Of a stretch of DNA of 23,841 bases, positions 1 through 7,226 are shown piece after piece. A program made the position numbers and the translations under genes. The stretch spans positions 1 to 23,841 of the forward strand of contig CAYWFX010000046.1 of the NCBI GenBank assembly GCA_964457945.1, in the 5' to 3' direction. Position 1 is the stretch's first letter; every line of letters starts with the position of its first letter. Origin of the DNA: PHAA01 sp964457945 (GTDB taxonomy: Bacteria; Bacillota; Syntrophomonadia; Syntrophomonadales; Syntrophomonadaceae). The notes below the pieces were generated by a model, which saw nothing but the letters and a program-made list of their open reading frames with translations, made no database searches and was not told where the DNA came from.

Positions 1-216
1 ATCCTGTAAATTGTAATCCCGCTACTTTAAAAAAGCTACTTTTTCAGTGGTTTCGGACGGTTCTCGTGTGCTTTTTTTGGTGCTGTTATGTTATTTCCTA
101 TGGTGTGCTTGCAAAGGATATATAGAGAGTAAAATGGATTCGTTGGTGGTATGAGGGACAGTCCTTAAACAAATTGAACTAGTCTTGATGGTATTTTTAG
201 AGATTGAAGGTTTGAT

Positions 217-245
217 TTTTTGTGACAATTTAAGTAAAATATAAT
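217..245 (+). promoter_or_regulatory. Possible sigma-A promoter for the ABC-F gene
   Basis: A perfect TATAAT lies at 240-245. A weak TTTTTG at 217-222 sits 17 bases upstream. Transcription from here would give a leader of about 190 bases before the ABC-F start at 446. Long leaders are typical of antibiotic-inducible ABC-F resistance genes. The -35 box is poor, so confidence is modest. Confidence 0.35.
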
Positions 246-304
246 TAATGATACAGAAAGGCTAGGTATGTAGGGATTGAAAATTAACTAGTTCAGCATA
301 AAAC

Positions 305-341
305 AATTAAGATTTAGTATTGGCGCATTGCGTCCTTAATT
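305..341 (+). promoter_or_regulatory. Leader hairpin upstream of the ABC-F gene
   Basis: AATTAAG at 305-311 pairs with CTTAATT at 335-341. Inside, GGCGC at 322-326 pairs with GCGTC at 330-334 around a three-base loop. No U-run follows, so it is not a standard terminator as drawn. It could be part of an attenuation leader, but this is inference. Confidence 0.3.
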
Positions 342-445
342 ATGCTTGGATTAGTTAAATGAAACGAATAGTGTATTTGTGGTATGTTTATGCCTTTATA
401 CGATTCATTTATCTTTCCAGCTCAATGCAAAGGAGAGATTTTTTT

Positions 446-2068
446 ATGCTTATTTTGGAAGCTAAAAATTTAAAAAAATATTTCGGTGATAAGTTGATTA
501 TATGTGCGGATGATTTAAAGATTCAAAAAGGCGACAAAATAGGGCTTGTTGGGCAAAATGGTGCCGGAAAAACTACCCTGCTTAATATTTTAGCAGGAAA
601 AATATTGGCCGATGAGGGGGTTGTTAAGAGATATTGTGATATTGCATATATTAAGCAATTCTCAGATGAAGAGATTAAGGTAGATGGAAAAGTTCTTAAA
701 GAATTTGGGGTACAAGACAAAGTTAAGAGTAACGAAGTAAGCGGCGGTGAATATACGAGACTAAAAATCGCCGATGCATTAAGTGGAAACAGCAATATGC
801 TTTTTGCAGATGAACCTACCGCAAATCTTGATTATAATGGCATCAAAAAATTAGAGCAAAAACTATCCCAAGCTGAAACATTACTTATAATCAGTCATGA
901 CAGAGATTTGCTGAACAGATTGTGTAATAAAACTATTGAGGTAAAGGATGGCAAGCTACTATTTTATGAGGGCAATTTTTCGTTTTACCAAAAACAAAAG
1001 CGGATTGAAAACGAGCGTCAGTGGTCTGAATATGAGCAATATATAAATGGGAAAGCAAGACTTGAAAATGCCCTCAGCGACAGACAGATCAAGTCCAAAT
1101 CCATGAAGAAAGCTCCTGGAAGAATGGGTAATTCTGAAGCCAGACTTCATAAAGGAAAGACTAATGAAAAAAAGAGGAAACTAGACAATGCAGCTAATAT
1201 TATCAAAACGCGCCTTGAAAAACTTGAGGTTAAACAAAAGCCCAGAGAGATACCCGGAATTAAACTTGATTTCTCTCTTACCAATCCCCCTCAAAACAAA
1301 ACGATTATATCCTGTGATAACTTAAACTTCAGCTATGGTAATAATCAAATTTTTTATAATGCCAGCATTAGTGTCAATAATGGACTGAAAACAGCAATTA
1401 TTGGCGATAATGGTGCAGGAAAGACCACTTTGCTAAATCTTATCCATAGTAAGGATAAACAAATTCATATTGTTCCTAAAGCAGTTTTGGGATACTTTCA
1501 TCAAGGCTTTGAAAATCTTGATTATAGCAAAACTGTACTGGAAAACGTCATGAAGGATAGTATTCAAACCGAAACCTCGGCACGAATAATTTTGGCCAGA
1601 TTAATCATTTTTGGTGACAATGTTCACAAAAAAGTTCAAGTATTAAGCGGTGGTGAGAGAATTAAGGTATCTTTAGCCAAGCTTTTGGTGTCCAATGCTA
1701 ATGCCCTGCTGCTTGATGAACCGACCAATTATCTTGATATGCTATCCATTGAAGCCTTGGAAAATACTCTTGGTGATTATGAAGGAACGGTGTTGTTTGT
1801 ATCACATGATAGAGCATTTGTAAATATAGTAGCCAATCGACTGCTCATAATAGAAAATCAACGGATTATTGAGTTTGAAGGTAATTTGCAAGAGCTTGAA
1901 GAAAGCCGGCAATTTTCAAAGAATAACGATGATATAGAAATGCAGAAATCAATATTGAAAATGCGTTTAACTGAAATCATTGCGAAGATCTCATTACCTA
2001 ATTGTAATAAAGAAGTTCTCGAAGCTGAATATCAGAGTATTCTGGCCCAGCTGCGAAATGAATTGTAA
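446..2068 (+). CDS. ABC-F family ribosomal protection ATPase
   Basis: This is a soluble protein of 540 residues with two ATP-binding cassettes and no membrane segments. The first Walker A (GQNGAGKTT) is at residues 36-44, with signature SGGEYTRLK and Walker B FADEPTANLD. A charged, helical linker follows at about residues 195-280. The second Walker A (GDNGAGKTT) starts near residue 320, with signature LSGGERIKVS and Walker B LLLDEPTNYLD. This layout is the ABC-F fold. The ribosome-protecting members (Vga, Lsa, Msr and relatives) enter the ribosomal E site and dislodge antibiotics bound near the peptidyl-transferase centre. The short first cassette and long linker fit that group better than the housekeeping Uup or EttA types. 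The start at 446 is chosen for AAGGAGAG at 430-437, spaced eight bases; an in-frame ATG at 359 has no good ribosome site. The gene is visibly A+T-richer than the ruv-sec genes, so it may have been acquired. The drug class cannot be read from sequence. Confidence 0.88.
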   Translation: MLILEAKNLKKYFGDKLIICADDLKIQKGDKIGLVGQNGAGKTTLLNILAGKILADEGVVKRYCDIAYIKQFSDEEIKVDGKVLKEFGVQDKVKSNEVSGGEYTRLKIADALSGNSNMLFADEPTANLDYNGIKKLEQKLSQAETLLIISHDRDLLNRLCNKTIEVKDGKLLFYEGNFSFYQKQKRIENERQWSEYEQYINGKARLENALSDRQIKSKSMKKAPGRMGNSEARLHKGKTNEKKRKLDNAANIIKTRLEKLEVKQKPREIPGIKLDFSLTNPPQNKTIISCDNLNFSYGNNQIFYNASISVNNGLKTAIIGDNGAGKTTLLNLIHSKDKQIHIVPKAVLGYFHQGFENLDYSKTVLENVMKDSIQTETSARIILARLIIFGDNVHKKVQVLSGGERIKVSLAKLLVSNANALLLDEPTNYLDMLSIEALENTLGDYEGTVLFVSHDRAFVNIVANRLLIIENQRIIEFEGNLQELEESRQFSKNNDDIEMQKSILKMRLTEIIAKISLPNCNKEVLEAEYQSILAQLRNEL

Positions 2069-2109
2069 ATACAAGAAAGCAAATGGTTATGAAAAAGGAG
2101 GCGTTAATC

Positions 2110-2460
2110 GTGAAAGATTTTCCGGAATTTATGAAAAACATAAAAAATCATATTGGTAGCAATGAACAAAATACCGAAGATATTGACGGCTATTTCTATG
2201 ATGGTGCAGACGGAGGCCAAATGGCATTTTGGACCTGTTACTCGGATAGAGTTTCCAGGAAACATACTCATGATTTCGATGAATACATGGTTTGTGTCTG
2301 CGGTCGATATACAGTAATTATGAATGACCAAGAGTTTATTCTTAATCCGGGTGATGAAATTTTCATTCCCAAGGGAACAGAGCAATGGGGGAAGTGTATA
2401 GCCGGGACGAGAACTATCCATGCATTTGGTGGTAAACGGATTCATAGGATACATGAATAG
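2110..2460 (+). CDS. Small single-domain cupin protein
   Basis: This 116-residue protein has the cupin barrel. Motif 1 is HTHDFDEYMVCVCGRYTV, giving two histidines and a glutamate as likely metal ligands. Motif 2 is NPGDEIFIPKGTEQW with a later His in IHAFGG. Cupins of this size bind a metal or a small ligand, and the substrate here is unknown. The GTG start at 2110 is preferred because AAGGAGG at 2095-2101 sits eight bases before it; an ATG at 2083 would place that site inside the gene. It begins 41 bases after the ABC-F stop on the same strand, with no terminator seen between, so co-transcription is likely. A functional link to antibiotic protection is not shown. Confidence 0.8.
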   Translation: MKDFPEFMKNIKNHIGSNEQNTEDIDGYFYDGADGGQMAFWTCYSDRVSRKHTHDFDEYMVCVCGRYTVIMNDQEFILNPGDEIFIPKGTEQWGKCIAGTRTIHAFGGKRIHRIHE

Positions 2461-2585
2461 CTAATCTGCATTGTAGATAGCAAATTACATCTATTTTGTT
2501 CTCTTGACCCATACGGAAACGGTTATGCTTTTGGAGAATAAAAAAGATTATTTATACGTCTATTCCCAAATTTTTTCACTTTCAG

Positions 2586-2615
2586 GTATAAGTATTTGCT
2601 TGTGAGGAGAAAATA
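2586..2615 (+). promoter_or_regulatory. Candidate sigma-F (forespore) promoter of the bofC-like gene
   Basis: GTATA at 2586-2590, a 15-base spacer, then GGAGAAAATA at 2606-2615 match the Bacillus sigma-F consensus as I recall it (GYWTA, N15, GGNRANANTW). The downstream gene resembles BofC, a forespore product, which gives independent support. The predicted transcript start falls very close to the ribosome-binding site at 2622, leaving a short leader; this is the main doubt. Confidence 0.4.
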
Positions 2616-2634
2616 GGGAATAGAGGTGATCATT

Positions 2635-3201
2635 GTGAGTAGAAAAGTGATGGGATTTGTACTGGGACTTGGGCTAATCGTCAACTTGGGGCTTGGTTAT
2701 GTTATGTCGGACGCGTTGCGAACCCATGGAGGTAATAAGCAGCAAAAACCAGTCATTCAAGCGAAGAGCACAGAGCTTAGATTTGATGCAGAGACCCCTA
2801 TAGTTTTGGAAAAGGAATATCTTCGTTCCCATAAAGTGCTGATATCTGACTTCGAATATAAACAGGATATTATCGGCAATACACTGGATGAGGTTCGAGC
2901 GAAATATACGGAAGCCAATGGATTTTCTGTTGCCTTCAAGGACGGCAGCTTGCTTATTCATCAGACCATAGACGATTGGTCACCAGAAGATAAGGCTAAA
3001 CACCGTCTGAAAGAATTCCAAGGAATGGTAGCTATTTACATTGGCCCTAACAGTGAAAATGACAGCCTGCAGAGGGTCACTGCGATTCGCTTTTCCACTC
3101 TCCCGACTGATATCAAGGAGGCAATCGGCCAGGGCAAATATGAGTTTAATAACGAGGAAGCCATTAATGATGCTCTGGAAAATTTAGATGAATATTTTTA
3201 A
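2635..3201 (+). CDS. bofC: BofC-like forespore intercompartmental signalling protein
   Basis: The 188-residue product has one N-terminal membrane or signal segment (about residues 6-25, GFVLGLGLIVNLGLGYVM) and a soluble remainder. It resembles Bacillus BofC from memory: LEKEYL aligns with the LEKVYL region, TIDDWSP with QMDDISP, and the C-terminal acidic helix pattern (EEAINDALENLDEY) with the end of BofC. In Bacillus, BofC is exported from the forespore and restrains the SpoIVB protease, which signals pro-sigma-K processing in the mother cell. In Bacillus, bofC also lies next to ruvA-ruvB-queA-tgt, the same neighbourhood as here, which strengthens the call. The GTG at 2635 is chosen because AGAGGTG (2622-2628) lies six bases upstream; a GTG at 2626 overlaps that site. 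The gene is followed by two hairpins, so it is its own transcription unit. Confidence 0.65.
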   Translation: MSRKVMGFVLGLGLIVNLGLGYVMSDALRTHGGNKQQKPVIQAKSTELRFDAETPIVLEKEYLRSHKVLISDFEYKQDIIGNTLDEVRAKYTEANGFSVAFKDGSLLIHQTIDDWSPEDKAKHRLKEFQGMVAIYIGPNSENDSLQRVTAIRFSTLPTDIKEAIGQGKYEFNNEEAINDALENLDEYF

Positions 3202-3228
3202 CCCGGTTCCCGGTTGGGTGCCGGGTTT
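3200..3228 (+). terminator. Hairpin at the bofC stop codon
   Basis: AACCCGGT at 3200-3207 pairs with GCCGGGTT at 3220-3227 (eight pairs, the last a wobble). The following tract is only TTTATATA, so this is a weak terminator or an RNA-stabilising stem in front of the stronger one below. Confidence 0.45.
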
Positions 3229-3232
3229 ATAT

Positions 3233-3268
3233 AAAGGGATAAGGCTCGCAAGAACCTTATCCCTTTTT
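3233..3268 (+). terminator. Strong Rho-independent terminator after bofC
   Basis: Twelve perfect pairs join AAAGGGATAAGG at 3233-3244 with CCTTATCCCTTT at 3255-3266 around a ten-base loop, and a T run ends at 3268. It separates the sporulation gene from the ruv operon. The A run on the left side lets it act on the other strand too. Confidence 0.88.
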
Positions 3269-3355
3269 AGTTTGCCATTAATCATAGCCGCTCCTGAGGT
3301 TTTGAAGTATTATTAGTGTTATGAATCGCAATAATTGTTTAAGGTGGCATGGCCT

Positions 3356-3859
3356 ATGCTGGTTTTAGGAATAGACCCAGGTACGGCAACTACGGGGTAT
3401 GGACTGGTTAAACATGAGGGGGGCCGGGAGATCATGATCCGATACGGAGTCATAAAGACCTCTCCCAGTCTGGATATGCCCCGGCGATTAGTTAAAATTA
3501 ATCGTGAATACACTGATCTTTTGGAAGAATTCCGTCCGGATGCGGTGGCTATTGAGGAACTGTTTCATCATAAGAATGCCAAAACGGTCATTAGCGTCGC
3601 CCAGAGTCGAGGGGTTCTTTTAATGACGGCAGCAGCAAGGGAGATAGAAGTCGCGGAATATACTCCTTTGCAGGTTAAGCAGGCGGTGACTGGTTACGGC
3701 AATGCCGACAAAATACAGGTGCAGATTATGGTGCAAAAAATTTTAGCTCTGGATAAAACTCCCCAACCGGATGATGCTGCGGATGCCTTGGCGATTGCCA
3801 TATGTCATCTGCATTCCTACCGGTTGGCAAATCTAAACAAAGGTGGGAAGTTCTCATGA
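3356..3859 (+). CDS. ruvC: Holliday junction resolvase RuvC
   Basis: RuvC is the endonuclease that cuts Holliday junctions in recombination repair, working on junctions held by RuvAB. The 167-residue product begins with the hallmark LVLGIDPGTATTGYG, whose Asp is residue 7. It continues with the acidic IEELFHH segment and ends with DDAADALAIAICH, which supplies the other catalytic acids. The length is normal. The ATG at 3356 is chosen because AAGGTGG at 3341-3347 lies eight bases upstream and the LGIDPG motif then sits at the usual distance from the N-terminus. An in-frame TTG at 3335 has no ribosome site. The stop overlaps the start of ruvA as ATGA, implying translational coupling. I saw no Bacillus-type LexA box upstream. 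Confidence 0.97.
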   Translation: MLVLGIDPGTATTGYGLVKHEGGREIMIRYGVIKTSPSLDMPRRLVKINREYTDLLEEFRPDAVAIEELFHHKNAKTVISVAQSRGVLLMTAAAREIEVAEYTPLQVKQAVTGYGNADKIQVQIMVQKILALDKTPQPDDAADALAIAICHLHSYRLANLNKGGKFS

Positions 3860-4458
3860 TTTCATTCTTACGCGGAATCCTGGTTCAATGCAATCAGGAA
3901 TCTATTATTGTTGAGCTAAGCGGGATAGGCTATGAAGTTCAGATTCACACTCGCACCTTATCTGGGCTGCCGCCAGTGGGTAATTCATTATTAGTACATA
4001 CTTATCTGCAGGTCTTGGATAATGATTTTAAACTATATGGATTTTTAAGCTCGGAGGAACTGGAGCTTTTTAAAATTCTGCTGGGTGTATCGGGTATTGG
4101 CGCGCGCGGTGCTCTGAGTATTCTTTCCGCCATGAAACCAGCCGAATTTTATCAGGCCATTGTCAGTGCGGATGAAAAAAGACTTTTAACCGTTCCGGGC
4201 ATAGGTAAGAAAACCGCTCAGAGATTGGTGTTTGAACTTAAAGACAAGGTGGGCAAACAGCAGGGTCTATCATTGACTGCCAGTGATGATGGCTATGGGT
4301 TAGAAGAGATCTTGGAAGCACTAGAAGCTCTGGGCTATCAGCGCAGTGAGATATTCCCGGTGATCATGGATATGAAGGCGCACAATGAACTGGGGGATCG
4401 GGTGGAGGAAAATATTAAAAAGGTTCTGCGGCGCAAGGCCATGCAGATGAAAAAGTAG
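3856..4458 (+). CDS. ruvA: Holliday junction DNA helicase subunit RuvA
   Basis: RuvA binds the four-way junction and loads the RuvB motor. The 200-residue protein starts MISFLRGILVQC, the standard N-terminal OB-fold opening. It has the two helix-hairpin-helix segments (LLGVSGIGARGALSIL and LLTVPGIGKKTAQRLV) and a C-terminal three-helix domain (LEEILEALEALGYQRSEI) that contacts RuvB. The ATG at 3856 overlaps the ruvC stop, and AGGTGGG at 3841-3847 serves as ribosome site. A longer reading from 3802 would add residues lying inside ruvC and is rejected. Confidence 0.97.
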   Translation: MISFLRGILVQCNQESIIVELSGIGYEVQIHTRTLSGLPPVGNSLLVHTYLQVLDNDFKLYGFLSSEELELFKILLGVSGIGARGALSILSAMKPAEFYQAIVSADEKRLLTVPGIGKKTAQRLVFELKDKVGKQQGLSLTASDDGYGLEEILEALEALGYQRSEIFPVIMDMKAHNELGDRVEENIKKVLRRKAMQMKK

Positions 4459-4470
4459 GAGGGGATCGAT

Positions 4471-5508
4471 TTGCAGGATCATCGCCTGGTATCCGCTCAG
4501 GCTCTGGGTGAAGAAGATTATGCCGATAGTTCATTAAGGCCTTTGCGGCTGGCTGAATATATCGGCCAGGATAAGGTTAAGGAAAACTTGGGAGTGTTTA
4601 TATCTGCTGCCAAGGGAAGAGGCGAGAGTCTGGATCATGTCCTTTTAAGCGGCCCTCCCGGTCTGGGAAAAACCACCCTGGCTACAATTATGGCTCATGA
4701 AATGGGCTGTTCTATTCGCAGAACATCAGGGCCGGCGATAGAACGGCCTGGCGATCTGGCAGCTATTCTAACCAACTTGGAACCGGGTGATGTATTATTT
4801 ATTGATGAAATACATCGGCTAAACCGCAGTATTGAAGAAATCATGTATCCGGCTATGGAAGACTATGTGATTGATATTGTGATTGGCAAAGGGCCGGCAG
4901 CGCGTACTCTTCAGATAGACCTGCCACCTTTTACTCTGATTGCGGCTACCACCCGACCAGGATTGTTGAGTTCTCCCCTCCGGGATCGCTTTGGAATCAA
5001 TTGCCGACTAGATTTTTATAGTGAGGAAGACCTGACCCGCATCATAGTCCGGGCGGCAACCATCTTGAATATCGCTATTGATAACCCGGGCGCTGGTGAA
5101 ATTGCGCGCTGCTCCCGAGGAACTCCTCGAGTGGCTAATCGCCTTTTAAAGAGAGTGCGAGATTATGCGCTGGTTCGGGGAAGTGGTAAAATCGATGCCG
5201 TTACGGCTGACAAGGCATTGGAAATGCTGGAAATTGATAGTTATGGGCTGGATACGGTTGACAGGATGATACTGAATGCTATAATAATTAAATTCGGCGG
5301 TGGGCCGGTAGGATTGGATACCTTGGCGGCTTGCATCTCCGAAGAAACCGATACTCTAACCGATGTTTACGAGCCTTATTTACTTAAGCTCGGATTTATT
5401 CATAAAACCCCACGGGGCAGGGTGGCCACGGAGCAGGCTTATCGTCTTATGGGCTACCCAGTAAAAGGTCGGGTGGATGAGCATTCTTTATTTGATGATA
5501 AAGAATAA
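4471..5508 (+). CDS. ruvB: Holliday junction branch migration ATPase RuvB
   Basis: RuvB is the hexameric AAA+ motor that drives branch migration with RuvA. The 345-residue product has the N-terminal family signature SLRPLRLAEYIGQDKVKENL, Walker A GPPGLGKTT from about residue 61, Walker B FIDEIHRL around residues 110-116, sensor AATTRPGLLSSPLRDRFG, and the C-terminal winged helix ending TPRGRVATEQAY. The length is normal. Translation starts at TTG, supported by GGAGGGG at 4458-4464. It follows ruvA by 12 bases. Confidence 0.97.
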   Translation: MQDHRLVSAQALGEEDYADSSLRPLRLAEYIGQDKVKENLGVFISAAKGRGESLDHVLLSGPPGLGKTTLATIMAHEMGCSIRRTSGPAIERPGDLAAILTNLEPGDVLFIDEIHRLNRSIEEIMYPAMEDYVIDIVIGKGPAARTLQIDLPPFTLIAATTRPGLLSSPLRDRFGINCRLDFYSEEDLTRIIVRAATILNIAIDNPGAGEIARCSRGTPRVANRLLKRVRDYALVRGSGKIDAVTADKALEMLEIDSYGLDTVDRMILNAIIIKFGGGPVGLDTLAACISEETDTLTDVYEPYLLKLGFIHKTPRGRVATEQAYRLMGYPVKGRVDEHSLFDDKE

Positions 5509-5550
5509 GGGCTGTCTAATTGAATTTACGTGCTAAAGTAGGTGATTAAC

Positions 5551-6105
5551 ATGCCTCGGGTTTTGTTACATATATGCTGCGGGCCTTGTGCCAGCTATCC
5601 GGTTCCTGCCCTGCGCGAAGAGAGTTTTGAATTAGTTGGGTACTATTATAATCCCAATATACATCCCTATAGCGAGTGGTTGAAGCGTAAGGAAGCCTTG
5701 GAACAGTATGCCGAAGCAGTTGACTTGCAGGTTATTTATAACGAAAAATACAATCCGGTCGAGTATTTCCAAAATATTTCCTACCGGGAAAGCCGCCGCT
5801 GTTTTATTTGTTATCAGATGAGACTGGAACAGGCGGCTCATATAGCCCAAAGAGGCAAATTTGATTATTTTAGCAGCACATTACTGGTAAGTAAGCATCA
5901 ACAACACGACTTAATCCACGAATTAGGTGAGGCTATTGGGAAAAAATATGGAGTACCCTTTTTATACCGAGACTTTCGAGTGGGGTTTAAGGAGACGGGC
6001 GAAATATCGCGAGCTATGGGTCTTTACCGCCAGCAGTACTGCGGCTGCCTGTACAGCGAAGTAGAACGCTATGCACCTGCCGAAGTACGCAAATTACTGA
6101 AATAG
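5551..6105 (+). CDS. queH: Epoxyqueuosine reductase QueH
   Basis: QueH carries out the last step of queuosine synthesis, reducing epoxyqueuosine in tRNA to queuosine. It is the cobalamin-independent alternative to QueG. The 184-residue product has the diagnostic cysteine pattern: HICCGPC near the N-terminus (Cys9, Cys10, Cys13), RCFIC (Cys84, Cys87) and YCGC (Cys164, Cys166). Family members use these for an iron-sulfur cluster and a second iron site. The conserved YYNPNIHPYSE and YFSSTLLVSKHQ blocks are also present. ATG at 5551 is preferred over GTG at 5542 because AGGTGA at 5540-5545 acts as ribosome site. Its place directly before queA and tgt makes a queuosine block. Confidence 0.93.
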   Translation: MPRVLLHICCGPCASYPVPALREESFELVGYYYNPNIHPYSEWLKRKEALEQYAEAVDLQVIYNEKYNPVEYFQNISYRESRRCFICYQMRLEQAAHIAQRGKFDYFSSTLLVSKHQQHDLIHELGEAIGKKYGVPFLYRDFRVGFKETGEISRAMGLYRQQYCGCLYSEVERYAPAEVRKLLK

Positions 6106-6126
6106 CTTGGGATCAGAGCCCAAGTT
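6104..6126 (+). other. Small hairpin between queH and queA
   Basis: CTTGGG at 6106-6111 pairs perfectly with CCCAAG at 6119-6124 around a seven-base loop, with two more possible outer pairs. It overlaps the queH stop and lies just before the queA ribosome site. No U-run follows, so it is more likely to affect queH-queA expression balance or RNA stability than to terminate. Confidence 0.45.
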
Positions 6127-6148
6127 ATTGTATAGGAGATATACATAC

Positions 6149-7210
6149 ATGCAAGATCACCCTATCGATGATAGTTTATATAATCTGGAGAGCTATCAGT
6201 TTAATCTGCCTCCCGCTTTGATTGCTCAGTTTCCGGTGGAACCCAGGGATAGTTCTCGTCTGCTGGTATTAAACAAGAAAACCGGCAGGATTCAGGATAG
6301 AGTTTTCCGGCAGCTTATTGATTACCTTGAGGCCGGTGATACCCTGGTAATAAATCATACCCGGGTTATCCCCGCTCGTCTGTTTGCTTACAAAGACACC
6401 GGAGCCAAGGTAGAAATACTTTTGCTATCTAAGCAAGAAGATAATTGGGAAGCCTTGGTGAAGCCGGCCCGGAAAATGAAGGTGGGCACCCGGGTAAATT
6501 TTGCAGGGCAGGGAGATGTGCAAGTCGAAGTGCTTGCCGAATTGGAGATGGATGGGGGAAGGCTCTTGAAATTTTACAACTGTCCTGATGTGGAGCAATT
6601 CATCAGTGAAGTTGGGCAAATGCCTTTACCGCCATATATTAACCGGGCTGCGGAAGAGAGCGATAAAAATCGTTATCAAACAGTTTACGCCCAGGAGCCG
6701 GGTTCAGCAGCTGCACCTACCGCTGGGCTGCATTTTACTGATGAGCTGCTGCAGGAAATTAAAGACAAGGGAGTAAACATTGCCAGGATAATATTACATG
6801 TGGGGCTGGGAACCTTTCGACCGGTAAGCAGCTTAGATATTCGAGAACATCGCATGCATTATGAGCATTATCAGGTAGATGAAGAAACTGCCCGACTGTT
6901 AAATGCAACCAGAAAAGGCGGGCGGCATATTATTGCGGTGGGAACAACAGTGGTAAGGACACTAGAAACGGTATATAATGATGGTTGCGGATTTTCTAGC
7001 CAGTCCGGGGAAACCAACAAGTTCATTTATCCGGGCTATAACTTTAAGGCAATTGATAAAATGATTACTAATTTTCATTTGCCCGGTTCTTCTTTGCTAA
7101 TGCTGGTAGCAGCCCTGGCGGGAAAGGATCATACGATGTCGGCTTATCAGCATGCGGTTGACAACGAATACCGATTTTTTAGTTATGGCGATGCGATGCT
7201 GATAATTTAG
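6149..7210 (+). CDS. queA: S-adenosylmethionine:tRNA ribosyltransferase-isomerase QueA
   Basis: QueA moves and isomerises the ribosyl part of S-adenosylmethionine onto preQ1-modified tRNA, making epoxyqueuosine, the substrate of QueH. The 353-residue product carries the family blocks YNLPPALIAQ-like (FNLPPALIAQFPVEPRDSSR) near the N-terminus, GAKVEILLL, KPARKMKVG, GSAAAPTAGLHFTDELL, LHVGLGTFRPV and NFHLPGSSLLMLVAALAG at the C-terminus. The ATG at 6149 is supported by AGGAG at 6134-6138; a longer reading from 6107 starts without a ribosome site, inside the upstream hairpin. Length is normal. It sits between queH and tgt in one operon. Confidence 0.97.
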   Translation: MQDHPIDDSLYNLESYQFNLPPALIAQFPVEPRDSSRLLVLNKKTGRIQDRVFRQLIDYLEAGDTLVINHTRVIPARLFAYKDTGAKVEILLLSKQEDNWEALVKPARKMKVGTRVNFAGQGDVQVEVLAELEMDGGRLLKFYNCPDVEQFISEVGQMPLPPYINRAAEESDKNRYQTVYAQEPGSAAAPTAGLHFTDELLQEIKDKGVNIARIILHVGLGTFRPVSSLDIREHRMHYEHYQVDEETARLLNATRKGGRHIIAVGTTVVRTLETVYNDGCGFSSQSGETNKFIYPGYNFKAIDKMITNFHLPGSSLLMLVAALAGKDHTMSAYQHAVDNEYRFFSYGDAMLII

Positions 7211-7226
7211 GTCAGGAGGAATTGGT

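Larger units (their letters stand above)
1..358. other. A+T-rich left flank without a convincing gene
   Basis: No complete gene is visible here. One forward frame is open from the window edge to a stop near 123 (about 40 codons, hydrophobic, ending LAKDI). It could be the tail of a gene cut by the edge, but I do not recognise it. The stretch also holds a short inverted repeat (TGAACTAGT at 175-183 and its complement at 287-295), a promoter-like TATAAT at 240-245 and a hairpin at 305-341. The last two probably belong to the leader of the ABC-F gene. The GGACGGTTCTCGTGTG phrase near 54-70 resembles sequence I have seen near transposable elements in clostridia; that is memory, not a search. Confidence 0.5.

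Noticed and set aside
359..445. In-frame N-terminal extension of the ABC-F protein from ATG 359
   Set aside because: No ribosome-binding site before 359, and the ABC-F family start pattern begins at 446, which has an excellent site. A short leader peptide remains possible.
3335..3355. Seven-residue extension of RuvC from a TTG
   Set aside because: No ribosome site before it, while AAGGTGG fits ATG 3356.
3269..3355. SOS (LexA) box before ruvC
   Set aside because: No GAAC-N4-GTTC match was seen in the upstream region.
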